This document shows positions 13,244-13,536 of a stretch of 13,536 nt of DNA, in pieces. The translations under genes and the position numbers were made by a program. The notes beneath the pieces were generated by a model. The model did no database searches. It had not been told where the DNA came from and saw only the letters and a list, made by a program, of their open reading frames with translations. Origin of the DNA: Acidobacteriaceae bacterium (lineage in GTDB: Bacteria; Acidobacteriota; Terriglobia; Terriglobales; Acidobacteriaceae); NCBI GenBank assembly GCA_027364815.1, contig DAHXOQ010000044.1:1-13536 (forward strand), in the 5' to 3' direction. Position 1 is the first letter of the stretch, and every line of letters starts with the position of its first letter.

Positions 13244-13536
13244 GCACTCAACCACTTTCCCAGACGAATCTGCGTAATCAATCTCTGCTGTTCTGCTGCT
13301 TCTTTCAACTCGCTCAAGCGGTCACGAAGGAGGCGTGCCTTTAAAATCTCAAGCATTTCTTCGGCACTTTTTCCTGTCGCGCAAACAACGTACGTGAATC
13401 CAAAGCGTTGTTCGTAGAGCGCATTTCCTTCGGCCAGTTGTTGCAGCACATCTGCCGCCGCGCTCTTGGCTCCTTCCTGCTCTTCACCCGACCACCGAAT
13501 CGACTTTGCGTTTGCTCGCGCAGCCATTCGCCCCCC
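13240..13536 (-). CDS. uraD: OHCU decarboxylase, C-terminal part
   Basis: The last 98 residues are visible; the gene runs off the right edge. The enzyme decarboxylates 2-oxo-4-hydroxy-4-carboxy-5-ureidoimidazoline to S-allantoin, the third step of urate breakdown. Recognisable family sequence: WSGEEQEGAK, then LAEGNALYEQRFGFTYVVCATGK, a KSAEEMLEILKARL helix and the end EQQRLITQIRLGKWL. The visible NALYEQRFG holds the conserved Glu and Arg of the active site region; the catalytic His and the HPxIG stretch lie upstream, outside the window, so the in-frame ATG at 13527 is not the true start. The TGA overlaps the start of the HIU hydrolase by four bases, placing uraD, HIU hydrolase and uricase in one operon in that order. 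Confidence 0.93.
   Translation of the reverse strand, partial: GGRMAARANAKSIRWSGEEQEGAKSAAADVLQQLAEGNALYEQRFGFTYVVCATGKSAEEMLEILKARLLRDRLSELKEAAEQQRLITQIRLGKWLSA

Noticed and set aside
1..13536. CRISPR array, transposase, phage or defence genes
   Set aside because: No regularly spaced repeats, no terminal inverted repeats with a transposase, and no protein of those classes found on either strand.

Overview
The window looks like chromosomal DNA of an Acidobacteriota (class Terriglobia-like) soil bacterium. I infer this from the roughly 1,300-residue Oar-type TonB-dependent receptor with an N-terminal carboxypeptidase-regulatory-like domain, the moderate GC content, and the gene set. No phage, transposase, CRISPR or plasmid gene is visible. 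Strands alternate often, so most genes are probably single transcription units; the only clear operon is at the right end.

Layout: (1) 1-1000 holds the N-terminus of trigger factor (minus strand, cut by the window edge) with an unusual histidine-rich extension, then a small CPCC cysteine-cluster protein (minus). (2) 935-2173 holds a family-5 (UdgB-type) uracil-DNA glycosylase and a cupin, both plus. The glycosylase ends inside a tandem 8-bp repeat. (3) 2211-2316 is a minus-strand tRNA-Gly(CCC) with encoded CCA, a perfect TATAAT box, and a duplicated 3' end. (4) 2391-4439 is an aldo/keto reductase followed by XdhC, both minus. (5) 4589-5068 is a yeast-type cytosine deaminase homologue (plus), followed by a strong bidirectional terminator. 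(6) 5168-9091 is the TonB-dependent receptor (minus), with a 348-bp upstream region rich in inverted repeats. (7) 9440-9937 is a DUF2165 membrane protein interrupted by an in-frame TAG. (8) 9941-12046 is a divergent pair: an APC amino-acid/base permease (minus) and a MobA/MocA-like nucleotidyltransferase (plus). (9) 12068-13536 is a minus-strand operon uraD (partial) - 5-hydroxyisourate hydrolase - uricase.

Functional reading: the right end encodes all three steps from urate to S-allantoin: uricase, HIU hydrolase, OHCU decarboxylase. XdhC and the MobA/MocA-like protein are the usual maturation factors for a molybdenum xanthine dehydrogenase, which would make the urate; its structural genes are not in the window. 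The cytosine deaminase homologue, the permease and perhaps the TonB receptor fit a loose nucleobase-scavenging neighbourhood, but the links to the last two are inference from position. I see no convincing new multi-gene system. The observations most worth checking are the histidine-rich trigger factor, the amber-interrupted DUF2165 gene, and the small tandem repeats at the ends of the tRNA and of the glycosylase gene.
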